From: Candidatus Sordicultor fermentans
GTDB taxonomy: Bacteria > Atribacterota > Atribacteria > Atribacterales > Caldatribacteriaceae
Length of the DNA: 10,704 nucleotides
Assembly: GCA_002385475.1 (NCBI GenBank)
Contig: DGDO01000047.1
Location: forward strand, 29,311-40,014
Direction of reading: 5' to 3'
Below are positions 1 to 5,906 of the stretch, in pieces; the stretch's first letter is position 1; the number at the start of each line of letters is the position of its first letter. Below the pieces are notes generated by a model. The model was not told the DNA's origin, searched no databases, and worked only from the letters and a program-made list of their open reading frames with translations. The translations under genes were made by a program, and so were the position numbers.

Positions 1-491
1 TTCCATGCGGCCATGAGAAGCGGGAAATTCCAGGGTACTATTTGACCTACGACACCTATTGGCTCTCTTAAAATGATACTCATAGTGTCTTTATCAATCA
101 TCACCGCTTCGTCTTCTGCCGCTCGTATGGCTGATGCAAAATAACGAAAATGGTCTGAACTCAAGGGAACGTCTATAGTAGAAGTTTCACGTATTGGCTT
201 ACCATTGTCGAGAGTCTCTATCATGGCTAATTTTTCTGCATTCTCATCGATTAAGTCAGCTATTTTCAGCAACATAGCTGCACGCTCCTGGGGGCTCGTA
301 TCTTTCCAGGTTTCAAATGCCCTCCAGGCTGCATTTACTGCCATGTCAACATCTTCTTTCCCCGCCTCTACACAGGTGGCAAGCAATTCACCGTTAGCCG
401 GGTTATATTCCTGGTATACTTTACCTTCTTTGCCATCAACCCACTTGCCATCAATAAAAAGCTTATAACTATTATCAATCAGCTTAGACAT
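1..491 (-). CDS. Aldehyde dehydrogenase, N-terminal fragment (gene continues beyond the left edge)
   Basis: This is the first 163 residues of an NAD(P)-dependent aldehyde dehydrogenase, a cytoplasmic enzyme family that oxidises aldehydes to carboxylates; family members are usually about 480-500 residues. Reading from the ATG at 491 gives MSKLIDNSYKLFIDGKW, the typical N-terminal strand of the family, then the NPANGELLATC and WKDTSPQERAAMLLKIADLI segments. The diagnostic PWNFP motif follows at residues 153-157. Its Asn155 corresponds to the conserved oxyanion-stabilising asparagine. The catalytic cysteine and glutamate would lie beyond the window. The start is fixed by an excellent AAAGGAGG site about 8 bases upstream. 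The aldehyde substrate cannot be told from this part, and no partner gene is visible on this side. The family call is secure; the specificity is unknown. Confidence 0.93.
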   Translation of the reverse strand, partial: MSKLIDNSYKLFIDGKWVDGKEGKVYQEYNPANGELLATCVEAGKEDVDMAVNAAWRAFETWKDTSPQERAAMLLKIADLIDENAEKLAMIETLDNGKPIRETSTIDVPLSSDHFRYFASAIRAAEDEAVMIDKDTMSIILREPIGVVGQIVPWNFPLLMAAW

Positions 492-603
492 GTGAGAAAA
501 CCTCCTTTGTGTTTTTTGAAAAATGTCGGCTTTTCCCATGCATCACCGGAGGTTAATAACGCTGTGGCTAAATGCACATATAAGCACCCCCCTTCTTGGT
601 TCC

Positions 604-632
604 ATAATATCCTTATTGATATGAAAAATCAA
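604..632 (-). promoter_or_regulatory. Candidate sigma-A promoter of the aldehyde dehydrogenase gene
   Basis: On the minus strand a TTGATT hexamer (627-632) is separated by 17 bases from TATTAT (604-609). This matches four of six -35 bases and five of six -10 bases at optimal spacing. Transcription would start near 597 and leave a leader of roughly 105 bases before the ATG at 491. The call rests on pattern only. Confidence 0.5.
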
Positions 633-713
633 GCAAGGAACTATGCTCTGTGTCTTCGGGGGAGGGTATAGGCATCTTGCAATCTACTTTTCGCAGGGAA
701 ATTCAGGGAAGGG

Positions 714-726
714 GGTAGCGCTTACA
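714..726 (-). promoter_or_regulatory. Candidate LacI-family/cre-like operator
   Basis: The minus strand reads TGTAAGCGCTACC, which matches most positions of the catabolite-responsive element pattern TGWAANCGNTNWCA but deviates at two right-hand positions. It lies about 85 bases upstream of the dehydrogenase -35 element. On the plus strand GGTAGCGCTTAC agrees at 9 of 12 positions with the LacI-type site GTTAGCGTTAAC near 10100. It could be a CcpA or other LacI-family site, or chance. Confidence 0.27.
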
Positions 727-900
727 AAAAACAATGGGCTTATTTCAGCTTCTCTTGAGTACTGAGAGTTTAATTAAAGACTTTTTCTGGGGGCTGTTTT
801 GTTTAACAATGGTGGCATCTCTGGCTGAGTGAAGAGAGGCTTAAATCCCTCCGGGAGGAAAAGCAGTCAACAGGAAGGAGGCTTAAAGATAGAACAGTTC

Positions 901-947
901 ATCACATAAAAAAGGCGGTTGTTTATCAACCGCCTTTTTTATGTGAT
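901..947 (-). terminator. Rho-independent terminator with perfect long stem, potentially bidirectional
   Basis: Perfect inverted repeat with arms at 901-921 and 927-947 (21 bp each) and a five-base loop. The GC core is GGCGGTTG/CAACCGCC, and on either strand it is followed by a run of six T that itself pairs with six A. On the minus strand it lies 24 bases past the stop of the lipoprotein gene and must be its terminator. On the plus strand it would equally stop transcription, although no plus-strand gene precedes it. Confidence 0.9.
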
Positions 948-970
948 GCCTATAGTTCTCAGTTATTCAC

Positions 971-1963
971 TCAAGGACATTCCACCTTAACCCAGTGCTC
1001 TACATCTACATGAACTCCGTAGTAATTATTTTTTGGAACCTCGATTGAGAATGATTGTTCTGAAGCAGTGCCCTTATGGTCGAACTGGCCAGGGCTTGGA
1101 TTCTCTGCAGGAGGAGCTATTTCATAATCCTGGATTTTTACATTTTCTTTTACAGGTGCGAATCTCCATCCCTCATTAAGAGTGATAGTTATGGTAACAT
1201 CACCATCCTCGGGGCTTGAGAAATACACAGTTCCTGCTTCCATATCCTGACCGGCATAGAGGGTTACTGATTTTTCAAAGCCTTCATATTTTGTATAAGT
1301 AGCCCAATTTCCTTTTTTGACGTATCTTGTTCCATCGGCCCAGGCAGTTTCGCCCTTCCATTCATAACATGGCTCTTGCTCTTCTTCACAGCACTGCACT
1401 GTGTAGCTGATGTTGCCATACCATGAACCTTTCTTGGGCTTAGTAATATCACCGCCATAGGCAGTCTCGCCACTGTCCGGCACTTCTTCATTACCTCCTT
1501 CGTCAAGCCGGACTACATCAGCATGCGCCTGCAGCCACAACTCAGTCACATCACATGTTACTTCGAATCCAGTTAACGGTACCACAAATGTATAGCTCCG
1601 GGCGTAAAAGATGTTTCCACTTTTATAAGGAGCTTTGCCCGGGTTGAGTCTTTCTGTAGGCTCGCTATCACGCACATACAGCTTGACTTCCTTTAAATAC
1701 CAATCGCCAGTCGTATTATAAGTTACGTAAAGATAGTCTTCATCATTCGAAACAGTCACGGTTCCAACATCGGTATTCTTTCCAGCCCAGAGAGTAAATA
1801 CTTTTGGTATACCACAAATCTGGGGAGTGCTATCATCCCCTTTAAAACCAGAAAAATCCCTCTCACCCGATGTTAAAGTGGTACATCCCGATAAACCTAA
1901 AACCAGTAAAAAACTTAATACCACTACCAAAGACAGCGTGTAATTTAATCTTCTTTTATTCAT
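971..1963 (-). CDS. Exported lipoprotein with two copies of a beta-type module, function unknown
   Basis: A 330-residue protein with a lipoprotein signal: basic MNKRR, a hydrophobic stretch at about residues 8-22, then lipobox LSGC with the acceptor Cys27. It should be lipid-anchored on the outer face of the cytoplasmic membrane or in the envelope. I chose the ATG at 1963 because AGAGGAGG lies just upstream and the signal peptide starts there; an in-frame ATG 19 codons earlier has no good ribosome site and would put acidic residues before the signal. The mature part shows an internal duplication. VFTLWAGKNTDVGTVTV (from residue 55) resembles SVTLYAGQDMEAGTVYF (from 232). GETAYGGD with KGSW and an aromatic strand (from 165) resembles GETAWADG with KGNWATY (from 204). 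I recall such AGQ/GTVTV and ETAW modules in uncharacterised secreted bacterial and archaeal proteins, without a known role. The cysteines at CCEEEQEPC may form disulfides or bind a ligand. Monocistronic, ended by the terminator at 901-947. Confidence 0.85.
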   Translation of the reverse strand: MNKRRLNYTLSLVVVLSFLLVLGLSGCTTLTSGERDFSGFKGDDSTPQICGIPKVFTLWAGKNTDVGTVTVSNDEDYLYVTYNTTGDWYLKEVKLYVRDSEPTERLNPGKAPYKSGNIFYARSYTFVVPLTGFEVTCDVTELWLQAHADVVRLDEGGNEEVPDSGETAYGGDITKPKKGSWYGNISYTVQCCEEEQEPCYEWKGETAWADGTRYVKKGNWATYTKYEGFEKSVTLYAGQDMEAGTVYFSSPEDGDVTITITLNEGWRFAPVKENVKIQDYEIAPPAENPSPGQFDHKGTASEQSFSIEVPKNNYYGVHVDVEHWVKVECP

Positions 1964-2167
1964 GTCCGTTCCTCCTCTGGGAGATTCCTCCCCACCTTCA
2001 TATTCATATTTTCTCATCACTAAAAAAAATTAAAATAGGAAAAGTAGCCAATCTTAATAGGAAAATAGTACTAATTTATAGGAGTGATATCCGGACCCGG
2101 CTAGGTAAAATTTCCCTTCATTTTAAACTTACCATACTGATAAAGCTTTACCGAGCCATTAATTCCT

Positions 2168-2207
2168 GCGGGTAGTGAGGCTTTCTCTGCCCATCCCCGC
2201 CTTTTTA
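2168..2207 (+). terminator. Terminator-like hairpin with no obvious plus-strand gene before it
   Basis: GCGGG (2168-2172) pairs with CCCGC (2196-2200), and an inner GGC/GCC stem (2179-2181, 2189-2191) closes a seven-base pyrimidine loop. CTTTTTATT follows directly on the plus strand. The stem is interrupted by an asymmetric internal loop, so it is weaker than the one at 901-947. It would end a plus-strand transcript covering about 2080-2207. Confidence 0.4.
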
Positions 2208-2284
2208 TTAAGAGTTTATTAGCGGAAACTTGTTTCAGGCTTACTATCCGCTTTGGGAGCTGAAGATCGGATTAAGAAGGTAAA

Positions 2285-2314
2285 TTAGATTTTTGTTTAG
2301 CGTAGATTTATAAT
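2285..2314 (+). promoter_or_regulatory. Candidate promoter of the decayed small-protein gene
   Basis: A perfect TATAAT lies at 2309-2314, 44 bases before the ATG at 2358. The best -35 element at suitable distance (TTAGAT, 2285-2290, 18-base spacer) is poor. The call rests mainly on the -10 element. Confidence 0.4.
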
Positions 2315-2357
2315 ATTATCGGTAAGAGTAAGTTTTTCAATTTAAGGAGGGAAGAAA

Positions 2358-2874
2358 ATGGCTACCAAGAAACAAATTGAGTCAGCCAAAAAGAACATCA
2401 AGAAGACCCAGAAAATCTGGAAGGAAACGTCGCATCGCCAGCGCGCTTTAGCCCAGCCACAAGGAAGAGACCGAGCTAAAATGGGGAAAACCAGGGGAAG
2501 GTGAGTGCTTCTGCATCATCGTAAACCTCGGGAAGCGCTCACTGTTTTTTTTGCTACTATGATGGGGGGAGAAAAAGGTTACATCTTGTGCCTTTCTGGA
2601 AGAAGAGAAAGTGGTTTCTGGACTACTCTCGTGTGGCTCATCAGTAAAAGTTATGCTAACATGGCAGGGGAAGAGCTGGTTCCCGATACCAAAGATGCTC
2701 AAAGACTCATAGAATTTTTAGCTTCTTAATCTGAACACGTAGAAGGCGTATGCCCAAAGCTCGATAGGAAAAATATTCCAGAAAAAGAAAACCCACGCCC
2801 GCTCGATAGAGACCAGAGAAAGCATTAAAAAAGCGCAAGCAGCAAGGCTAAAAACAAAAACTAAGAATAAGTAA
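2358..2874 (+). pseudogene. Decayed gene for a small Lys/Arg-rich protein (several frameshifts and a stop)
   Basis: A strong AAGGAGGG site precedes the ATG at 2358, which opens only a 48-codon frame (MATKKQIESAKKNIKKTQKIW...) ending at TGA 2502-2504. Related-looking sequence continues in other frames. GEGECFCIIVNLGKRSLFF is read from 2494 in the +1 frame. After the run of eight T (2545-2552) the original frame gives GYILCLSGRRESGFW and ELVPDTKDAQRLIEFLAS, then a TAA at 2727, then SEHVEGVCPKLDRKNIPEKE. KPTPAR is read from 2789 in a third frame, and ESIKKAQAARLKTKTKNK ends at TAA 2872-2874. Joined, this is one protein of about 170 residues with an IKKxQ motif near both ends. From memory it matches a family of uncharacterised small basic bacterial proteins with RLAGRRxSGSWDT and a conserved PTPAQ tail. 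At least four indels plus a nonsense codon argue for real decay. The 48-residue start may still be translated. Function unknown. Confidence 0.72.
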
Positions 2875-2963
2875 AAAATCTATTATGAAATAGGGAGCTT
2901 TACTCCTAAACTCGATTTTTCTTTTGATTGATATGATATCTGGATAGGAAAAGTTTAAAAAGG

Positions 2964-2989
2964 GAGGAAGGGCCGGGCGGCCCTTCCTC
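2964..2989 (-). terminator. Terminator of the PepSY-domain gene
   Basis: An 11-bp perfect stem (GAGGAAGGGCC at 2964-2974, GGCCCTTCCTC at 2979-2989) closes a four-base loop. On the minus strand it is followed by CCTTTTTAAACTTTTCC, a moderate T-tract. It lies 32 bases past the stop of the PepSY gene. Confidence 0.8.
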
Positions 2990-3021
2990 GGAGGATTGAT
3001 TTAGGGAGGAGCTTATTTTTT

Positions 3022-3678
3022 TCAAAAAACAGGCTCCTCAACTGGAGTTTCCTCAGCTGGAGCCTCCTCAGATTGTTCCTCGACTTCTGTGGTAGGCTCC
3101 TCAGCTGGAGCCTCTTCAGTTAAGGCTGCGTCTACTCTTATTTCTTCTCCATTATCCAGTTTAATGACATAGACTATATTACTTTCTTCTTCTACCAATT
3201 TTGCCTCCACTGCAGCTCTATCTTGCTTGGTGCTTAATGCTACTCTTACTGCCTCCTCTAAAGGAACTGTGGTTTGGGGTAGAAGAGTAACTGCTGGGCT
3301 GGGCTCAGATAATTCTGTGCTACCCAACACCTCCCCAGTTTGAGCATCTACTTTGACTTCCATTCCATTGCTGAGTTCAATTAAATACACCGCGTCGCCA
3401 AAAAGTGGATCACTAAACTTGGCGGATACTGCTTGCGCTTCAGGGAAAACAGTTAAAGCTGCTTTTATGGCTTCATCCATAGGAAAGCGCTCTGGTGCAG
3501 GTGGTTCCTCCGGCATCATAGGTTGTTCTTCCGGAGCAATAGGTTGCTCTCCTGCAGGTGCTTCCTCTGGTGCTATGGGTTGCTCTGGTATAGCTTCCTG
3601 AGCACAAGCTGCCACACTGAATGTCACACTGAGTAACAGTGCCACCAAAATTCCCACGAGGTAACGGTTCCCTTTCAT
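3022..3678 (-). CDS. Exported protein with two PepSY-like domains and acidic Pro/Glu-rich linkers
   Basis: A 218-residue protein starting at the ATG at 3678, which is preceded by AGAGAGGTGAT; the in-frame GTG nine bases earlier lies inside that ribosome site and is rejected. The N-terminus is a signal sequence (hydrophobic residues 7-22) ending in VAAC at 22-25. This can be read as a lipobox with Cys25 or as a signal peptidase I site just after it, so the protein is either a lipoprotein or secreted. A Pro/Glu-rich segment (28-64) leads to a first PepSY-like domain (66-119, with VYLIELSNGMEVKVDAQTGEV) and a second (138-184, VYVIKLDNGEEIRVDA). The tail from 186 is highly acidic (EEAPAEE repeats). 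PepSY domains are found in exported proteins and have been proposed to inhibit or modulate peptidases; a direct role here is not shown. It is divergent to a response regulator/kinase pair, an arrangement suggesting it is a target or accessory sensor of that system. Confidence 0.85.
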   Translation of the reverse strand: MKGNRYLVGILVALLLSVTFSVAACAQEAIPEQPIAPEEAPAGEQPIAPEEQPMMPEEPPAPERFPMDEAIKAALTVFPEAQAVSAKFSDPLFGDAVYLIELSNGMEVKVDAQTGEVLGSTELSEPSPAVTLLPQTTVPLEEAVRVALSTKQDRAAVEAKLVEEESNIVYVIKLDNGEEIRVDAALTEEAPAEEPTTEVEEQSEEAPAEETPVEEPVF

Positions 3679-3701
3679 TCTTATCACCTCTCTGTTTTAT
3701 T

Positions 3702-3731
3702 TTGACGGGTTTTTCCTCGTCTGAGGATAAT
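3702..3731 (+). promoter_or_regulatory. Candidate promoter of the response regulator/kinase operon
   Basis: TTGACG (3702-3707) and GATAAT (3726-3731) are spaced by 18 bases on the plus strand. The inverted repeat TCCTC-GTCT-GAGGA (3714-3727) occupies the spacer and touches the -10 element, where a regulator could bind. An overlapping TATAAT at 3731-3736 offers a shifted -10. The same stretch must also hold the minus-strand promoter of the PepSY gene, which I could not resolve. Confidence 0.42.
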
Positions 3732-3739
3732 ATAATCCC

Positions 3740-3791
3740 GAAAAATGAAAAGGTGATGAATTCAACATTAATTTGAGATGAAAAATGAAAA
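3740..3791 (+). repeat. 12-bp direct repeat with 40-bp period upstream of the response regulator
   Basis: GAAAAATGAAAA occurs at 3740-3751 and again, identically, at 3780-3791. A spacing of 40 bp is close to four helical turns, so both copies face the same side of the DNA. OmpR-family regulators bind direct repeats, so this is a candidate autoregulatory site; low complexity makes chance possible. Confidence 0.4.
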
Positions 3792-4485
3792 ATTTCAGTA
3801 TAATAACAATGAAATGCGTATTTTAGTGGTGGAAGACGAAAAACGCTTAGCTGAAGTTATTAAAAAAGGCCTGGTGGAGGAAGGCTATTCGGTTGATGTA
3901 GCCTATGATGGAGCAGAAGGGCAATATATGGCTGAAAGTGCTTCCTATGACCTCGTAATACTCGATATTATGTTGCCCAAAAAAGATGGAGTTACTATTT
4001 GCCAGGAGCTACGCATCAGGGGAATTAATACCCCCATATTGATGCTAACAGCGAAAGACAGCGTAGAGGATAGGGTAAAAGGTCTGGACTCAGGAGCTGA
4101 TGATTATCTGGTGAAACCTTTTGCTTTTAGTGAACTCGTAGCCAGGGTAAGAGCGCTTTTACGGCGAGAAGCTCTTTCTAAAGCTTCAAAACTTCAGGTG
4201 GGCAATTTGGTGATGGATACCTTAACCAGAGAGGTGTGGCGAGGAGATAAAAAAATCGAATTAACTGCTAAGGAATATGCAATTTTGGAGTACTTTATGC
4301 GTCATCCTAACATGGTAGTTACAAGAACCATGCTTATGGAAAAAGTATGGGATTATGATTTTGAAGGTATATCTAATGTCATAGATGTCTATATTCGTCG
4401 GCTGCGACTTAAGCTGGATGAGGAAGGGGCAGAGAGTATCATTGAAACGGTAAGGGGAGCTGGTTACAGGTTAAGAGAACCATGA
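3778..4485 (+). CDS. OmpR/PhoB-family response regulator
   Basis: A cytoplasmic transcription regulator of the two-component type. Numbered from the ATG at 3778, the receiver domain spans about residues 13-128. It carries the acidic pair in VVEDE (19-20), the phosphoacceptor Asp63 in LVILDIMLP, the switch Thr91 in LTAKD, and Lys113 in VKPF. A winged-helix DNA-binding domain follows (about 140-235) with ELTAKEYAILEYFM, the recognition region VIDVYIRRLRLKL and the terminal VRGAGYRL typical of PhoB-like proteins. The true start is uncertain: most homologues begin at MRILVVEDE, which here is the ATG at 3814 (a 223-residue protein), and neither start has a convincing Shine-Dalgarno sequence. The stop overlaps the kinase start by four bases (ATGA), so the two are translationally coupled. 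Targets probably include the divergent PepSY gene and its own promoter; the stimulus is unknown. Confidence 0.95.
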   Translation: MKNEKFQYNNNEMRILVVEDEKRLAEVIKKGLVEEGYSVDVAYDGAEGQYMAESASYDLVILDIMLPKKDGVTICQELRIRGINTPILMLTAKDSVEDRVKGLDSGADDYLVKPFAFSELVARVRALLRREALSKASKLQVGNLVMDTLTREVWRGDKKIELTAKEYAILEYFMRHPNMVVTRTMLMEKVWDYDFEGISNVIDVYIRRLRLKLDEEGAESIIETVRGAGYRLREP

Positions 4486-5903
4486 AATTTTTTAAAAGTG
4501 TTAAATTTCGTTTGACCGTTTGGTATCTCATAGTTATGGGTATTTTACTTTTTATTTTTGCCGCTTTATCTTATTTTACTCTTTATCACAACTTGTATGA
4601 GAATTTAGACAACAATTTAGAGGATCGACTTATTAAATTACGGAGTTTACTACGAGATGCTGGAGAAGATGTGGATATCGATATCGACATGGAAAGAGAG
4701 TTAGGAGAAATCATATTAATTTATTATCCTGAAGGTTTCCTGTGGAAGAGCTCCGGGCCTTTTATTGATGCGCCTGATATTACTCCGATGGTGAGGGAAG
4801 TAGCCAAAGGAGCCCCTCTTTTTTTTAATACCACCACTACCTATGGTCGAGTAATCCGATTCTATGCTGCGCCGATTACGGTAGGTGAGCGATCTTTTAT
4901 TTTATTAGTGGGTCGTTATTTTGATGAAATAAAAAGTATTTTGGGTAGATTGCGTACCATCTTCATCCTCTCTGGTTTAGTAATGATGGTTTTGGCTGGT
5001 GTTGGAGGATTGTTTTTGGCCGACCGAGCACTTCGCCCGGTAGATCGAATAACCCGCACTGCTCAAAAGATAGGAGAGAGAAATTTAAGTCATCGGATAG
5101 AAGTACATAGTGAAGATGAGCTGGGAAGGTTAGCTCTTACTCTAAATCAGATGATAGCTCGCTTAGAAGATGCTTTTCGCCGTCAGCAGCAATTTACTGC
5201 CGATGCTTCTCATGAATTGCGCACCCCCTTATCTGTTATTCAAGCAGAAGCCACTCTGGCTCTCGGTAAACAGAGAAGAGAGAAAGAATACAGGGAAGCT
5301 TTGGAGACAATTTCTCAAGAAGCTTCTTATATGTCATCAATAATTGACAAATTGCTTTTTTTAGCTCGTAGCGACATTAGACGGGAACAATACAATTTTG
5401 AAGAAGTTAACCTCCGAGAGCTGGTTATCGATTTAGCAACCAGTATAGAAGCGCTTGCCCAGGAAAAAGGGCTGGAATTCGAGGTGGGGACGGTAAAAGA
5501 CCTGGTGGTAAGAGGAGATAAAGATAGGTTAAGACAGCTTTTGTTTAATATTCTGGAAAATGCTATCAAGTATACCAAGACGGGGAAAGTCTCTATCTCA
5601 GCTGTTCAAAAAGATAAAATGGCAGTGGTGGTCATTGCTGATACTGGTGCTGGTATTCCCTCTCAAGACCTGCCTCATGTTTTTGAGCGCTTCTATCGGG
5701 TAGATAAGACTCGTTCTCGAGAAGAAGGAGGAACAGGTTTAGGGTTGGCCATTGCCCAGGAAATTGCTGAAGCCCATGGGGGAAAAATTGAAGTAGAAAG
5801 CGAATTGAATAAAGGAAGCACTTTTTCAGTGACGTTACCTATCTCTCCAGTTGCTTCGAGTTCAGGTAAAAAGAAAACTAAAGAGAAACATCGCAAAAAG
5901 TAA
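4482..5903 (+). CDS. Membrane-bound sensor histidine kinase (HAMP-HisKA-HATPase)
   Basis: A 473-residue kinase that autophosphorylates on histidine and passes the phosphate to the response regulator encoded just upstream. Transmembrane helix 1 is at about residues 11-33, an extracytoplasmic sensor region of about 120 residues follows, and helix 2 is at about 157-180. A HAMP domain begins at LADRALRPVDRI (about 179-233). The dimerisation domain carries the H-box FTADASHELRTPL with His244. The ATPase domain shows the N-box NILENAIKYT (Asn360), G1 box DTGAGIP (387-393), F box FERFYR (401-406) and G2 box GGTGLGLA (416-423), all intact. The tail is lysine-rich (KKKTKEKHRKK), an unusual but harmless-looking extension. 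The sensor region has no motif I recognise, so the signal is unknown; an exported PepSY protein encoded divergently is a plausible partner. The stop lies only three bases from the stop of the convergent permease gene. Confidence 0.96.
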   Translation: MKFFKSVKFRLTVWYLIVMGILLFIFAALSYFTLYHNLYENLDNNLEDRLIKLRSLLRDAGEDVDIDIDMERELGEIILIYYPEGFLWKSSGPFIDAPDITPMVREVAKGAPLFFNTTTTYGRVIRFYAAPITVGERSFILLVGRYFDEIKSILGRLRTIFILSGLVMMVLAGVGGLFLADRALRPVDRITRTAQKIGERNLSHRIEVHSEDELGRLALTLNQMIARLEDAFRRQQQFTADASHELRTPLSVIQAEATLALGKQRREKEYREALETISQEASYMSSIIDKLLFLARSDIRREQYNFEEVNLRELVIDLATSIEALAQEKGLEFEVGTVKDLVVRGDKDRLRQLLFNILENAIKYTKTGKVSISAVQKDKMAVVVIADTGAGIPSQDLPHVFERFYRVDKTRSREEGGTGLGLAIAQEIAEAHGGKIEVESELNKGSTFSVTLPISPVASSSGKKKTKEKHRKK

Positions 5904-5906
5904 GCT

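Larger units (their letters stand above)
492..970. other. Gene-free stretch between aldehyde dehydrogenase and lipoprotein genes
   Basis: No ORF here has both a plausible start signal and recognisable protein content. The stretch holds the candidate promoter and leader of the dehydrogenase gene (about 492-632), a LacI/cre-like sequence at 714-726, a purine-rich patch with a CCTCCGGGAGG inverted repeat near 850, and the strong terminator at 901-947. I recognise no RNA family in it. Confidence 0.6.
1964..2357. other. Gene-free stretch with several inverted repeats
   Basis: No supported gene. The stretch holds the leader of the lipoprotein gene (minus strand) and the promoter of the decayed gene (plus strand). 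Between them lie an 11-base inverted repeat with one mismatch (GGCTAGGTAAA at 2099-2109, TTTACCGAGCC at 2147-2157), the palindrome TAAAGCTTTA at 2141-2150, a terminator-like hairpin at 2168-2207, and an AGCGGA/TCCGCT inverted repeat at 2221-2252. I compared it mentally with the common riboswitch consensus sequences and recognised none. Confidence 0.55.

Noticed and set aside
205..468. An 87-codon plus-strand reading frame
   Set aside because: It is antisense to the aldehyde dehydrogenase fragment, whose motifs and ribosome site are clear.
734..832. A 32-codon plus-strand reading frame starting ATGGGC with hydrophobic content
   Set aside because: No Shine-Dalgarno sequence lies at usable distance (the purine run is about 20 bases away), and nothing in it is recognisable.
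1870..2175. A 101-codon plus-strand frame across the lipoprotein start
   Set aside because: It overlaps the signal-peptide region of the lipoprotein on the other strand, has no ribosome site, and looks like reverse-complement translation of that signal.
2091..2200. A cyclic-di-GMP or SRP-like RNA, prompted by GGTCCGG and AAAGCC fragments on the minus strand
   Set aside because: The required conserved blocks (for example GCAAAGCC together with the paired receptor loop, or GGAAGGAAGCAGCC for SRP) are missing.
3353..3601. An 82-codon plus-strand frame rich in Ser and Gly
   Set aside because: It is the antisense of the Pro/Glu-rich PepSY protein, and its low complexity mirrors that gene.
3756..3776. 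A six-codon leader frame (MNSTLI) before the response regulator
   Set aside because: The purine-rich site is only two bases from its ATG, and so short a frame is expected by chance; it is mentioned only in the leaderless-start finding.
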